A DNA stretch of 64,000 nucleotides from a bacterium (GCA_029565685.1 JAKQNR010000022.1:310001-374000), one strand, 5' to 3'. Shown: positions 1 to 9,673, counted from the first letter of the stretch. The notes: generated by a model not told the origin, from the letters alone. Made by a program: numbers and translations.

Positions 1-1933
1 GCCCATTCTCTTTGGTGAAGACGATGCATCGGCCGTCGGCTGGATGAAAGCAAACCAACCCATCGGTGGTGCTCAACCATAGATGACGCTGCTCGTCCTC
101 AAGGATGCCATAGACGACATTGCCGGGCAAGCCGTCTTCATCGCTGTAGCGGCGGAACTGGCCGGTCGTTGGATTCAGGCGAAAGAGGCCGGCGCCCAGC
201 GTACCGGCCCAAATCTCCCCCGCGTGGTCCTGAAACACGACGCGCACTTCAACCGCCGCGGCGTTCTGATCAACCAGACGGTACTCTTTAAATGTCCGCG
301 CATTTTTGTTCAGCCGTCCCAATCGGCCGTTATCCGATCCAATCCAAATGGCATCGCTGCGATCCTGCATGAGCGCGGAGATCAGCGTATACCTGCATAG
401 ATTCTCACGCGAAGGCCAGTGCTCGAAACGCGCGGTGCGGCTGTTGTAAACGTCCAACCCGGCGTCCGTGGTGCCGATCCAAATGTCGCCTTCTCGATCC
501 GCCAGCAGAGTGAGAATATCATCGCTCGCCGGACTGTTGGATACACCGGCTTTATGCCGGTGTATCTTGCATTTTCCACTGCGCGCATGCAAAACGTTCA
601 GACCGCCGCGGAAGGTGCCTGCCCAGATATCCCCGTGGCGATCGCTGACAAGCGCTTTAATATTATTGACAGACAGACTGTAAGGATTGTTCGCTTCATG
701 CTTGTAATAGATGAAGCGGCCGGTGTCGTGACGCCGGCGATTGATGCCGCCCTCTTCGGTTCCGAACCAGATGTCCCCCTGTTGGTCTTGCAGCAGAGCG
801 TAAACCACCTTGTTGTTGAGAAAACGATGATCATTCGACCGGGCTTGAAGGTGGTCAAAAACAGCGCTTTGCTGGCTGAGATAATTCAGTCCATCGCGTG
901 TGCCGATCCACAGATCGCCGTCGAAATCACGGTAAAAACACTGGACAGAGTTGTGGCTCAGCGCCTCGGGATCGTTTGGATCATGCTCATAGCGCTCATG
1001 GACGCCGGTCCCCAGATGAAGCCGGTAGATGCCGCTTCGATTTCCCAGCAGGAGATGGTTCGGACCGTCCTCCAAAAGAGAGCGGATGGTGGTGCTCTCC
1101 GGATTGTTGGGATTAATGGCGATGTGCTCGAACGAGCTGTCCGCCGGATGGAACAGATTGAGTCCGCCAAGGTTGGTGCCGATCCAAAGGCGGCCTGAGG
1201 AATCCTCATATAGAGAGCGGATGTCGTTGTCGCCCAGGCTGCGCGGTTGTAGTGGATCATGGCGGAAGCAGGTAAAGCGTTTCACTCCGGGATCAAAACG
1301 CCACAGACCTGAGGCCAAGGTTCCCAGCCAGAGAATCCCATTATGATCCTGCACGAGTACATTGACCGTGATCAACCGCGTCGGGGAGGAGGCGCGTTCC
1401 GCAGGCAGGTAGGTGGAAAATTTTTTTTCAATCGGATCGAAATGGTCCAGGCCGCGGTTGGTCGCTAACCACAGACCGCCGGTCTGATCCTCTATGATGG
1501 CATTGACGTCGTATCCGGTCTGCTGAGCGGCGGATTCTGCGGAATCCGTCGCCATATGCTCCACTCGCATTGTGGTGGTGTGCAGACAATCCAAACCGCC
1601 GCTTTCCGTGCCGATCCACAGCCGCCCCCGGCGATCTGCATGCAGGGCTCGGACCAAGGGCGCTGAAATCCCCTGCGGATCCACCGGCTTCCAGCGAAAC
1701 GGAACAAAGTTGATGCCGTCATAACGGCAAAGACCTTCGTTGGTGCCGATCCATAAAAAACCATGTGAATCCTGAGTGATGCAATTGACTTTGCTGTGAG
1801 AAAGCCCCTGGTCGATGGTGAAATGGATGAACCGCGGCTGCGAGTGTGCCTCGGCACAGCTGCCGGGCCGAGGCATAACGGCAAGCAGGATTAGTGCGAA
1901 CCAAAGAGGTGAAAGGCTGTGGGTTCTAACCAT
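1..1933 (-). CDS. Two-component-type periplasmic beta-propeller sensor, N-terminal part (runs off left edge)
   Basis: Reading the minus strand from the ATG at 1931-1933 gives 644 codons without a stop, continuing beyond base 1. The product starts with a signal peptide (MVRTHSLSPLWFALILLAVM) and then carries about a dozen Reg_prop repeats: the recurring signature is G-D-I-W-I-G-T followed by G-L-x-x-(F/Y), for example FLWIGTNEGLCRYDG and RLWIGTNLGGLNLF. Such repeats build the two seven-bladed propellers of the periplasmic sensor of hybrid two-component systems (HTCS) and of related FCB histidine kinases or diguanylate cyclases. The output domain lies outside the window, so the effector type is unknown. 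Its neighbour downstream of the start is a GH106-like lipoprotein on the same strand (18 bp apart), so it may sense a carbohydrate. Plus-strand ORFs here are shadows. Confidence 0.9.
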   Translation of the reverse strand, partial: MVRTHSLSPLWFALILLAVMPRPGSCAEAHSQPRFIHFTIDQGLSHSKVNCITQDSHGFLWIGTNEGLCRYDGINFVPFRWKPVDPQGISAPLVRALHADRRGRLWIGTESGGLDCLHTTTMRVEHMATDSAESAAQQTGYDVNAIIEDQTGGLWLATNRGLDHFDPIEKKFSTYLPAERASSPTRLITVNVLVQDHNGILWLGTLASGLWRFDPGVKRFTCFRHDPLQPRSLGDNDIRSLYEDSSGRLWIGTNLGGLNLFHPADSSFEHIAINPNNPESTTIRSLLEDGPNHLLLGNRSGIYRLHLGTGVHERYEHDPNDPEALSHNSVQCFYRDFDGDLWIGTRDGLNYLSQQSAVFDHLQARSNDHRFLNNKVVYALLQDQQGDIWFGTEEGGINRRRHDTGRFIYYKHEANNPYSLSVNNIKALVSDRHGDIWAGTFRGGLNVLHARSGKCKIHRHKAGVSNSPASDDILTLLADREGDIWIGTTDAGLDVYNSRTARFEHWPSRENLCRYTLISALMQDRSDAIWIGSDNGRLGRLNKNARTFKEYRLVDQNAAAVEVRVVFQDHAGEIWAGTLGAGLFRLNPTTGQFRRYSDEDGLPGNVVYGILEDEQRHLWLSTTDGLVCFHPADGRCIVFTKENG

Positions 1934-1951
1934 CGCCGGCCGGCTCCACTA

Positions 1952-4900
1952 TTATTCGCTGCGAACCAGGCGGAAATCCTCCATCAGGCCGTAGTCCAGC
2001 ACACGATACGCACTCCCGGCCGGATAGCCCTTGGCCGCGCCTCGTTGAAACATGGGCGGCCAGGCTGCCCCCGGTTTGTCCTCATTATGATGCGGTCCCA
2101 GCAGATTTTTCAAACTGCCGTATACGATCACGTCGACCTGATTTCGTCCTGATCGCAGCAGACGATTTATCTCCAACTCTGCGGGCTCAAAGGCGATAAT
2201 GCCGGCCTGTTCACCATTGACCAGCACCCGGGCGAAGGTCCCTTGCCAATCGCCCAGACAGATTTTGTATCGCGCATTCGTTGCAAAAGTTATCTCATAA
2301 GAGTGGCTGTAGACTACGCCGTCGCTGTAAAATGGCGCGCCCTGGTCTTTCCAGCTCCCCAAAGTCATCTCTTTATCAGGGATTACAACGAAACCTTTAT
2401 CCTCTGCTTTAAGAGAGAAATTGCCGCGCAGATACACAGGTTCCAGCTCTGTGTGAATGGTGAACCGGTCGCTGCGCAGAGTGATCTTGTTTTTGCCGAC
2501 TGTGCACAGATCGCCGATTGAATAGACGCCAAAGTTTTTATCCAGCCACCATGCGTCTTTATTGCTGGCTACCGGCCGGTTGTTGACCGCCACTTGCCAG
2601 AGATGCGGCCGTTCAACCACCACCTGGAGAGAGGCCACTTCCACACCGGGCGTCAACATAAAGATAAAGTCTGCTTCAAAACCGGAACCCGGTGCAAAGG
2701 TATCCAGGTCCAGCAGGCTGGTTTTATACTGAACGGCGCTGTCCCAGGGATTGCCTTTGAGGCCGTTCGCCTGAAAGGTCTTGCGTTGCGCATCATAGAA
2801 ATAGAGATCTTTTTCGCGCTTGCTCTTGATGGCGAGATCGCAATAGTCCATGGTCAAAGCGTTCAGAGTTTCGCGGCGAATGGTCAGCGCATCCACTGGA
2901 GGGATGACCGATAGCCGGCCGACGGGCGTTTTTTTTACGTTCGATGCGCCGGACCGTAGACACAACAGCAGACTTCCGGCTGGAGGCAAGGCAAAGTGAA
3001 CCTCATGGGCCTTGCCTGCTTGGACAACCGGATACGGTTTGGCTGTACCGGTAAAAAGATCCCATTGTTCGACGCCGGTCTTGGCCAGAGTGATTTTTCC
3101 AGAGGCGGCGACTGAATCCGAGATATTGACCAGGAGCAAGAGCTCGGCATCGTTCAAAACCCGACGATGATGAAACAGCATCTCAGGATTGACGAGGTCG
3201 AAGAAGCGGAGCACCGGCGGCTGCAAGTCTGATATGAGGTCAAAACCGCTGTTGCCATTCACATGCTTCCAGGTGGACGAGTGTTCCTTGCTGCACTGTG
3301 CAATCCGATCGCTGGCACGGCCGTCGATATAGTCCGGATCGCCGAAAGAGAGCACCCGGCCTTTTTGATTTGCATAATGGACGAGCAATTCAGCGGTGGA
3401 ACTGTCCAGGTTTTCCGTCATAGGGGGCAGGATAACCAGATCATAGATGCATTCGCCCACGCGCAGACGTTCACCTTCCGTACCGGCGAGGCGGCGCATG
3501 ATCTCTTCACAGCCCAGATCATATTCGATCTGCCGCTTTTCCAGTTCATTGACGAAATTTTGAAAACAGACTCCCAGGGAATCCATCCAGGGATGATCGG
3601 TTGTGCGGGCATAGTGCATCCAAGCGGTGGTGGTCGGTTCCAGCACCAGGATGCGGTTCTCCTGCCTGCCGCTGCTCATGGCGACAGACAATCTTGCGAT
3701 ATAATCCGCCAGCTCTTTATAGGCCGGCCACCAGGGCTCATGGTAGGAGAACGACTGCGGATGATCCCTTTTTCTCGCTCCCATGATGGTCATGTAGGAG
3801 AGATGTTGGTTGAGAAAATTGACGCCAAGGGCATATTCCCAGTCAGCGATGCGTTTCTGGTCGCGGAAAGTGAGGTCCCAGCCTGCGGCGCCGTAGGTTT
3901 CGGACAGTGTGCGTTTAAAGCCCATTTGATTCGCTGCGCTGCGGATCTCTTTGACAGCGCGGTGGTTGCCGAATTGTGCGTCCGGATCGGTTCGATACTG
4001 GTTCATGAGGATATCGATGCCCGGCATATGTGAATAGGATGAGAGGGCCATGTTGTCCGGTCCGTGATCCGGGGACGGCCAACGATGTTCCCAGTAGTGG
4101 CCGGTGAAGCACAAATGGTATTTTTGGCAATAGTCGGCATAAGGTTTGGCCCAATTATCGATAAAGAGCTCCAGCAGGGTGGCATAATAATTATGCCGCA
4201 CCCGGCGCCAATCGCCGATGTCTTTAAAGAGCGAGGGCAGATGCAGTCGAAGATCGTAGCCCCAGCGCGCGGAAAAGGCCTCGAACAGCTTGGGCGTGTA
4301 TTGGACGCAGGTGTGATCGCCCGCCGGCGCGATATGCGCTTCATCCTGAAAAACGCCGGGCACGGTGTTGCCAAAGGCTTCGCCGAACGCAGCCCGATAG
4401 GGTTCCATGGTGGTTGCGATGAATTTCTCCGTCACCTCACGCTGCATAATGTCCACATAGTTGAATCCACCGTACCAGGGGCTGGGATTTCGTTCCTTGT
4501 AGCTGAAGAGATAAAAATCGCCTTTGCCGAAATCCTGCTGTTCCCATCGATCGGTGATGTCCTCAAAGCCATCGGCATCAGCGGCCAGCACCAGCACCGG
4601 TTTTTGCGCCGAGCGGTCGGGCAGCTTGTTCACGTTGGTCATCTGCAGGCTTTTCACCAGAGAGCCGGGCATCTCCGCCGGCACATGGCCGCCGGCGAAA
4701 CCGGAGGGATACGAGTTTTCATCATAGATCCACACCTTCATGCCCAATTCTTTGCCCTTGGCAACGGTGTAGGCGCACAGATCCAGCCATTCCGGTGAGA
4801 GATAAGGGGTGATGAGTCCGGGCCGCGGATGGATAAAGACTCCACCCAGACCATGGTCGCGAAAATCGATCAGCTGATCGTCTATGTCGCTTTTCGATAC

Positions 4901-5062
4901 GCGTGTGTTCCACACCCAGAGAGGAGCGCTGCGCATATCAGCCGGAGGATTCTGGAAATCGGCGAAAACCTGAGCGCAGCGGTCGAGGACGGGTTTGCGT
5001 TGGCAGCTGAACAGCATGGACATGGCAAACAGGAAAAGGATGGATCCTTTGAACCGGTTCAT
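1952..5062 (-). CDS. GH106-like glycoside hydrolase lipoprotein (putative alpha-L-rhamnosidase-type)
   Basis: A 1036-residue secreted protein. It begins MNRFKGSILFLFAMSMLFSC with a lipobox-like LFSC, so it is probably a lipoprotein. After about 35 residues comes the pattern APLWVWNTRVS...GLGGVFIHPRPGL...KGKELGMKVWIYDENSYPSG, which resembles the start of the TIM barrel in GH106 and related 'glycosyl hydrolase' families. The last 150 residues look like a GH2-type sugar-binding jelly roll (GDWQGTFARVLVNGEQAG, then NRLLRSGRNQVDVIVYGS). It shares this two-part plan with the protein at 20904-24290, but the two are only distantly alike, so the substrates probably differ. The adjacent sensor on the same strand suggests a small carbohydrate-responsive unit. 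Family membership is inferred from motifs; rhamnosidase activity is not proven by sequence. Confidence 0.75.
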   Translation of the reverse strand: MNRFKGSILFLFAMSMLFSCQRKPVLDRCAQVFADFQNPPADMRSAPLWVWNTRVSKSDIDDQLIDFRDHGLGGVFIHPRPGLITPYLSPEWLDLCAYTVAKGKELGMKVWIYDENSYPSGFAGGHVPAEMPGSLVKSLQMTNVNKLPDRSAQKPVLVLAADADGFEDITDRWEQQDFGKGDFYLFSYKERNPSPWYGGFNYVDIMQREVTEKFIATTMEPYRAAFGEAFGNTVPGVFQDEAHIAPAGDHTCVQYTPKLFEAFSARWGYDLRLHLPSLFKDIGDWRRVRHNYYATLLELFIDNWAKPYADYCQKYHLCFTGHYWEHRWPSPDHGPDNMALSSYSHMPGIDILMNQYRTDPDAQFGNHRAVKEIRSAANQMGFKRTLSETYGAAGWDLTFRDQKRIADWEYALGVNFLNQHLSYMTIMGARKRDHPQSFSYHEPWWPAYKELADYIARLSVAMSSGRQENRILVLEPTTTAWMHYARTTDHPWMDSLGVCFQNFVNELEKRQIEYDLGCEEIMRRLAGTEGERLRVGECIYDLVILPPMTENLDSSTAELLVHYANQKGRVLSFGDPDYIDGRASDRIAQCSKEHSSTWKHVNGNSGFDLISDLQPPVLRFFDLVNPEMLFHHRRVLNDAELLLLVNISDSVAASGKITLAKTGVEQWDLFTGTAKPYPVVQAGKAHEVHFALPPAGSLLLCLRSGASNVKKTPVGRLSVIPPVDALTIRRETLNALTMDYCDLAIKSKREKDLYFYDAQRKTFQANGLKGNPWDSAVQYKTSLLDLDTFAPGSGFEADFIFMLTPGVEVASLQVVVERPHLWQVAVNNRPVASNKDAWWLDKNFGVYSIGDLCTVGKNKITLRSDRFTIHTELEPVYLRGNFSLKAEDKGFVVIPDKEMTLGSWKDQGAPFYSDGVVYSHSYEITFATNARYKICLGDWQGTFARVLVNGEQAGIIAFEPAELEINRLLRSGRNQVDVIVYGSLKNLLGPHHNEDKPGAAWPPMFQRGAAKGYPAGSAYRVLDYGLMEDFRLVRSE

Positions 5063-5125
5063 GGCTTCTCTCTTTCCCGGCGTACGTGCCGCATGTGAAG
5101 GGGATGGATGGCTCTATTTTTTTAA

Positions 5126-6553
5126 TTATGATCTTCTGCGACCGCCCCGGCTTTTGCGTTTGCGCTCAGCGGGTGGCTTTTTTTCTTGGGTCTCGCGACC
5201 GGGCTCATCAGGCACTGGAACCGGTGCATGCAGCATCTGCTGATAATAATCATCCAGCAGCATGGCGATGATGGCCGATTCCTCTTCGTTCTCCGCCAAG
5301 CTGCGGCTCAGGGGGATGAACCGGCGGCTGCGCTCTGTCACCGCCCGGTCGCGATCGCGCAGCTGAGCTTCGAGCAGCGCAAGGACCCTTTCCGAGACCA
5401 CTGCTTCCACATCCGCGTCGGTCGGCAGCGGCCGTTCGATGAGTTCGATCTGATAACGATTGGCGATGCGGTTGAGCATAAACAATTCCAGCTGAGAGAC
5501 CAGGGAGATGGCTACGCCGGAAGCCCCGGCCCGGCTGGTCCGTCCGGCGCGGTGGATATAGGCTTCAAAATCTTCGGGCGGTTCGTACTGTATAACATGG
5601 GATAACGCCGGCAGATCGATGCCCCGGGCCGCGACATCGGTGGCCACCAGAAAACGAAGCGTACCTTTGCGCACGCGATCCAGCACTTTTTCACGTACGT
5701 TCTGGCTCAGGTCCGACGTCAACTCATCGGCGTTGTAGCCGAATTGCTGCAGCACGATGGAGACATAGTGCACCTGCACTTTGGTGTTGCAAAAGATGAT
5801 GGCGGAAGCGGGATTCTCGATCTCGATAATGCGGATCAGGCTGCGGTCCTTGTCCATGCCGGAGACGATATAGTAAACATGTTCGGTATCGGTCACGTGG
5901 ACGTGATCCTGGCTCAGCGACAGGAATTCCGGTTCATGGAGAAACTCACGCGCGGTGTTCAAAACATGAGAGGGAAACGTGGCGGAAAACATGCAGCCGT
6001 GCAGCGGACGATCCGGCAGATACCGCTGCAGCTTTTTCATATCCGGATAAAAACCCATGGAGAGCATGCGGTCGGCTTCGTCAAAGATCAACATCTGCAG
6101 ATGGTTCAGAGACAAAGCGCCGTGCATGAGATGATCGAGCACGCGTCCGGGCGTGCCGACGATGACGTGTGCGCCTTGGCGAAAGGCATCGCGTTGAGCG
6201 GCGTACCCTGTGCCGCCGTAAACCGCCACCACCCGTAGACCGGTGCCGGCGAACAGTTTTTCGCCCTCCTGAGCCACCTGCCGGGCCAGCTCCCGGGTGG
6301 GAACCAGAATGAGCGCTTGACACTGATTTTTAGCCGGATCCAGCCGCTCCAGCATGGGCAGAAGAAAAGCGCCTGTCTTGCCGCTGCCGGTGCGGGCCTG
6401 AATCATCATGTTGCGCCGCGCCAACAGGTAGGGGATTGCCCGCGCCTGTACCGGCATTAAAACGCTCCAGCCGGCGCGCGCTACTGCCGCCTGCAGGGCC
6501 GGAGCCAGCTGTTCTACAGTTGTGTCAGACAATGAAGAGACAGAATCGTTCAT
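5126..6553 (-). CDS. DEAD-box ATP-dependent RNA helicase
   Basis: A 475-residue superfamily 2 helicase. The canonical motifs are all present and in order: Q-motif region near residue 30-40, Walker A ARTGSGKT at 53-60, PTRELA at 85-90, GG at 113-114, TPGR at 134-137, DEAD at 158-161, SAT shortly after, and in the second RecA domain the ARGID and HRAGRTSRAG motifs. The C-terminus is a short basic tail (RKRKSRGGRRRS), typical of RhlE/CsdA-like helicases that bind structured RNA in ribosome assembly or mRNA decay. A GAGG ribosome site lies about 4 nt before the ATG. It sits between a glycosidase gene and a glycosyltransferase gene on the same strand, with no functional link evident. The exact subfamily cannot be fixed. 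Confidence 0.95.
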   Translation of the reverse strand: MNDSVSSLSDTTVEQLAPALQAAVARAGWSVLMPVQARAIPYLLARRNMMIQARTGSGKTGAFLLPMLERLDPAKNQCQALILVPTRELARQVAQEGEKLFAGTGLRVVAVYGGTGYAAQRDAFRQGAHVIVGTPGRVLDHLMHGALSLNHLQMLIFDEADRMLSMGFYPDMKKLQRYLPDRPLHGCMFSATFPSHVLNTAREFLHEPEFLSLSQDHVHVTDTEHVYYIVSGMDKDRSLIRIIEIENPASAIIFCNTKVQVHYVSIVLQQFGYNADELTSDLSQNVREKVLDRVRKGTLRFLVATDVAARGIDLPALSHVIQYEPPEDFEAYIHRAGRTSRAGASGVAISLVSQLELFMLNRIANRYQIELIERPLPTDADVEAVVSERVLALLEAQLRDRDRAVTERSRRFIPLSRSLAENEEESAIIAMLLDDYYQQMLHAPVPVPDEPGRETQEKKPPAERKRKSRGGRRRS

Positions 6554-6630
6554 GAAACCTCGTTCATTAAGATGGGTTAGCAGAAAGCGATGAATTATAA
6601 AGATTCGCTCAGTATTTGAAAAAGCTATTT

Positions 6631-6675
6631 AAAAAACATTTTCGATCGTTGCGCCCCGCAGGGAATCCCTTGCGG
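6631..6675 (-). terminator. Possible terminator after the glycosyltransferase gene
   Basis: On the minus strand, just past the stop of the gene at 6699-8222, the arms 6667-6675 and 6656-6663 (CCGCAGGG on the plus strand) form an eight-pair stem with a 3-nt loop and one bulge. A run of six T on the minus strand (6631-6636) follows about 20 nt later. The distance to the T run is longer than usual, so this is a weak call. Confidence 0.35.
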
Positions 6676-6698
6676 AATTCACAGGGGCCACCGACCCA

Positions 6699-8222
6699 TT
6701 ATCTGTAGATTTGCACATAATCCAATGAAATAAGCGATTGACAACCTGAGGCATTCACGATGTCCAACCAGCGCCCTGTAGTGCCCCAGATACCGCTCAC
6801 GATCACAGGACGGTGGTCAGCGGCAAAAGCAATCAACTCGTCATAATTTTTAATATGGCTTTGCCGGCGAATATTCGGATTCAATTTATCACTGATTTCC
6901 AGACCGAAGTGGTTTTCCAGTCCTGAGAGGATGCGAGCCTTTGTTTCAACCGCAAAGCCCGGCCAGGAAGCCATGAAATCGGTCGTACCAGTATGTGCAT
7001 CAATCACCTGGCTGATCTCGGAGATTGACGAAATTTTCCAGTTTTGTCGATGATGCTTCGGTGGCCATAGGCCTGGCATTTTTTCACCGGATATGCTGAT
7101 TCGGTAAAAGGTGTACAGTCCTGCAGAAAAATAAACGGTCAGGGCAAAGATACTGATGACCGAAAGGATTGGTCTGGACAGAGCCTTTGTTCTCACTGCA
7201 GTCAAATCGGATGAAACATCAAAGAGATATAAAATCAGAAACGGAATCACACTGGTAAAATACTGCGGATGACAGGGCGTTGGCAAAAAATGGATAAAGG
7301 TGAGCGCCAAGACGATAAGCAAATTGATGTTGAAGATTTTACTTTTTCGCAAGTTGCGTCCAATAAAGAAGAGTAAGGCGATGATGAGCATACCCAGCTG
7401 TATTGTTGCTTCACGCCCCAGGTAACCGCTGGACTTTATTCCAAGGAGTTGGCCAAGTACGAGACATTTATCCTGAAAATTTCCGATTAATCCCGCTTCA
7501 CTTCTCATGGCGTGATAACCTACATTTCCCAGCATGAAATTTTCCCACGAAGAGAAAAAAACGATAAGCGGCGAAAAGCCGATAGCCAAGCCGAATAGGA
7601 AATAGCATAAAGGGACAAATTTCCCGCCATTCATCTTTTTTTCCGCGGGCAGTATCGCATAGAGCGCGCAGGGAATTAAAATGCCATAGGTGGATCGCAT
7701 CAAGATTGCAAAAGAGAGAAGGACACCAGAGACGATCATCGCCGATCGATGTTGCTGCAAATGCTGCAGGGAATAAAAGCTGCTTAACGCGAACAGTGTC
7801 GCCGGAGCAAACGTTTTAATCGTAGAATGCCATTCCAGGATCCATGACGAAAAGAAAAACAACGCAGCGGCCCATACTGCATATTTGGCGCTGGATGTTT
7901 TTTTTACCTGCTGATAAATAACCAAACCGCATACTACATTGAGACCGGCCGCAAAAATGCGCGCATAGAGCCATGCAGAACCCGGCAGGTTAAAGAGAAC
8001 ACTGAATAGATAAGGCAGACCGGGCGCCTGGGTGTAAAAAAAATCCCTATATAACCGTTCACCATTATGGATCAACCGGGCTGCCAGTAAATAGTATCCC
8101 TCATCCGCATCGACAAACCGCATGACCGCAGCTGAAACGCTGAAGGACGAAAGCACAGACAGTATCCACCATGACCGTCGCGTCGTTTTCTGCTGTGATA
8201 GGCTGCTTCTACTGGCTCTCAT
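6699..8222 (-). CDS. GT-C fold membrane glycosyltransferase (GT39/ArnT-like)
   Basis: A 507-residue polytopic membrane protein with roughly ten hydrophobic segments. Residues 34-50 carry MRFVDADEGYYLLAARL, where an acidic D-x-D/E pair in the first periplasmic loop is the catalytic feature of GT-C enzymes that use polyprenyl-phosphate sugars. A second loop motif (YRDFFYTQAPGLPYLFSV) matches the dolichyl-phosphate-mannosyltransferase-like family PF13231. Such proteins add sugars to lipids, polysaccharides or proteins on the outer face of the inner membrane; the acceptor cannot be deduced. The soluble C-terminal part of about 130 residues is usual for the family. The promoter region is shared with the divergent URO-D-like gene at 8401. 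The base composition is more AT-rich than the neighbours, which may hint at separate ancestry. Confidence 0.8.
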   Translation of the reverse strand: MRASRSSLSQQKTTRRSWWILSVLSSFSVSAAVMRFVDADEGYYLLAARLIHNGERLYRDFFYTQAPGLPYLFSVLFNLPGSAWLYARIFAAGLNVVCGLVIYQQVKKTSSAKYAVWAAALFFFSSWILEWHSTIKTFAPATLFALSSFYSLQHLQQHRSAMIVSGVLLSFAILMRSTYGILIPCALYAILPAEKKMNGGKFVPLCYFLFGLAIGFSPLIVFFSSWENFMLGNVGYHAMRSEAGLIGNFQDKCLVLGQLLGIKSSGYLGREATIQLGMLIIALLFFIGRNLRKSKIFNINLLIVLALTFIHFLPTPCHPQYFTSVIPFLILYLFDVSSDLTAVRTKALSRPILSVISIFALTVYFSAGLYTFYRISISGEKMPGLWPPKHHRQNWKISSISEISQVIDAHTGTTDFMASWPGFAVETKARILSGLENHFGLEISDKLNPNIRRQSHIKNYDELIAFAADHRPVIVSGIWGTTGRWLDIVNASGCQSLISLDYVQIYR

Positions 8223-8333
8223 AAAGGGATCACATTGGGATGAAGGGAAAATTTATGTTAAATTTTAATCAATTATGAAGTTATATTCAAGGATTTTTTT
8301 AGGAATCGGGACCCTGCGCCGGCGAAAAACTTA

Positions 8334-8362
8334 TTGATATTTCGCTTAAATGCAGTTAAATT
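8334..8362 (+). promoter_or_regulatory. Possible promoter of the rhamnose island
   Basis: The 178-bp AT-rich gap between divergent genes holds TTGATA (8334-8339), a 17-nt spacer and TAAATT (8357-8362), about 38 bp before the ATG at 8401. The match to the sigma-70 consensus is moderate, and no clear operator was recognised. Confidence 0.3.
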
Positions 8363-8400
8363 GCTTATCCTATCATTTTGTTTAATAAGGAAAATTGATT

Positions 8401-9441
8401 ATGCCCGCTTCACCGCGAGAAATCGTTAAAGCCTGTTTGGAATTCAATCACCCGGAACGCCTGCCGCGAGACCTGTGGCTGTTGCCCTGGGCGCAATGGC
8501 ACTATCCGGCTGAAGTGGCTGACCTGCAAGAGCAGTATCCCAATGACATCATCGACGCCCCCAAAGTGTACCAGCCGTCGAGCCGCATGCAGGGCGATGA
8601 ATATCGTCAGGGAAGTTTTACCGACGAGTGGGGATGCGTGTTCACCAACATTCAGGACGGCCTGATCGGTGAGGTGCGCACTCCGATGCTGGCCGATATC
8701 GCGGATTGGCGTTCAATTCAACCGCCCTATGAACTGCTGCCGGTCGGCCAGGCGGCTGCCCGGGCTGTGCAAACCGTGGACCGCTTTTGCGAACAGACAG
8801 ACCGGTTCGTCCTTGCCGCCATGTGTCCCCGGCCATGGGAGCGCTACCAATTCATCCGCGGCAGCGAAAACACCTATCTCGATATCATGGAGCCGGAGAA
8901 CGGCTGTCTCGATCTTCTACGCCGCATTCACGAGTTTTACCTGCGAGAAATCGAATTCTGGATGCAAACGCGGGTGGACGGCATCCGGTTTATGGATGAT
9001 TGGGGAAGTCAGAATCAACTGCTTATTCCGCCCAGACTTTGGCGTGAACTGTTTCAACCACTGTATCAGGATTACTGCGATCTGGCCAAAGCGCACGGCA
9101 AAAAGGTTTTTATGCACTCGGACGGTCATATTCAGGAGATATACCCTGATCTGATCCGCACCGGCGTGGATGCCATCAATTCTCAATTGTTCTGCATGGA
9201 CCTAGATTATCTGCAGCGAACCGCGGCCGGCCGCATCACGTTTTGGGGTGAGATCGACCGCCAGCATGTACTGCCCTCCACGGATCCAGAAGTGGGGCGG
9301 GAGGCGGTCCGCCGACTGGCATCGCATCTCTATGATCCCAGCGGCGGCCTCATCGTGCAATTCGAGCTCGGCGCCGGGGCCAACCCCGCTGTGGCCCGGG
9401 CTATTTTTGCAGAGTGGGACAGAATACAAAGCGAACTATGA
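8401..9441 (+). CDS. URO-D/MtaA-like TIM-barrel protein
   Basis: A 346-residue protein of the uroporphyrinogen decarboxylase superfamily (PF01208). Diagnostic stretches are ASPREIVKACLEFNHPERLP at the N-terminus, FRMDDWG-like text (GIRFMDDWGSQNQLLIPPRL, residues about 198-217), and KKVFMHSDGHIQEIYPDLI with the conserved H-S-D/C-G. This is the sugar-locus type seen often in planctomycete and FCB genomes, not the haem enzyme: those distant members act as corrinoid methyltransferases or have unknown roles. The start at 8401 is chosen over the in-frame TTG at 8395 because AAGGAA lies 8 nt upstream. Its stop overlaps a 29-codon ORF by ATGA. It precedes rhaA by 264 bp and may share its regulation. 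Confidence 0.8.
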   Translation: MPASPREIVKACLEFNHPERLPRDLWLLPWAQWHYPAEVADLQEQYPNDIIDAPKVYQPSSRMQGDEYRQGSFTDEWGCVFTNIQDGLIGEVRTPMLADIADWRSIQPPYELLPVGQAAARAVQTVDRFCEQTDRFVLAAMCPRPWERYQFIRGSENTYLDIMEPENGCLDLLRRIHEFYLREIEFWMQTRVDGIRFMDDWGSQNQLLIPPRLWRELFQPLYQDYCDLAKAHGKKVFMHSDGHIQEIYPDLIRTGVDAINSQLFCMDLDYLQRTAAGRITFWGEIDRQHVLPSTDPEVGREAVRRLASHLYDPSGGLIVQFELGAGANPAVARAIFAEWDRIQSEL

Positions 9442-9527
9442 ATGGCGATTCGATTCTTAAAATTCGGCGGTTGCTGCTGGAGACAAAAGGAACGGCGCTG
9501 CAAGAGCTGGAAAAGCAGCTGGCATGA
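9438..9527 (+). CDS. Tiny translation-coupled ORF (29 aa), uncertain
   Basis: The ATG at 9438 overlaps the URO-D-like stop codon (ATGA) and opens a 29-residue ORF beginning MNGDSILKIRRLLLE and ending ELEKQLA. It is amphipathic and could be a real peptide, a remnant of a larger gene, or chance. The remaining part of the 264-bp gap before rhaA is AT-rich and otherwise only shows a promoter-like sequence. Confidence 0.2.
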   Translation: MNGDSILKIRRLLLETKGTALQELEKQLA

Positions 9528-9644
9528 AACTCGTGCATACCGTGTCATGCGCCGGACGCAAGCAGTTGCGGAATCGAAGGATAGATGATGCGATCAAGAA
9601 AAATATCTTGCTTAAATACCGGCATTTGATTAAATTACTCACGT

Positions 9645-9673
9645 GTGCAATTTAAGGTGAATATTTTTATAAT
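9645..9673 (+). promoter_or_regulatory. Possible rhaA promoter
   Basis: A perfect TATAAT at 9668-9673 lies 17 nt after GTGCAA (9645-9650) and 33 bp before the rhaA start. It is followed at once by a 14-bp palindrome, AATTTAATTAAATT (9671-9684), which could be an operator. AAAGGGG at 9693-9699 is the ribosome site. The -35 element is poor. Confidence 0.35.

Noticed and set aside
419..1198. 259-codon plus-strand ORF
   Set aside because: It is antisense to the propeller sensor, whose repeated WIGT motifs are on the minus strand; the plus-strand product has no family signature.
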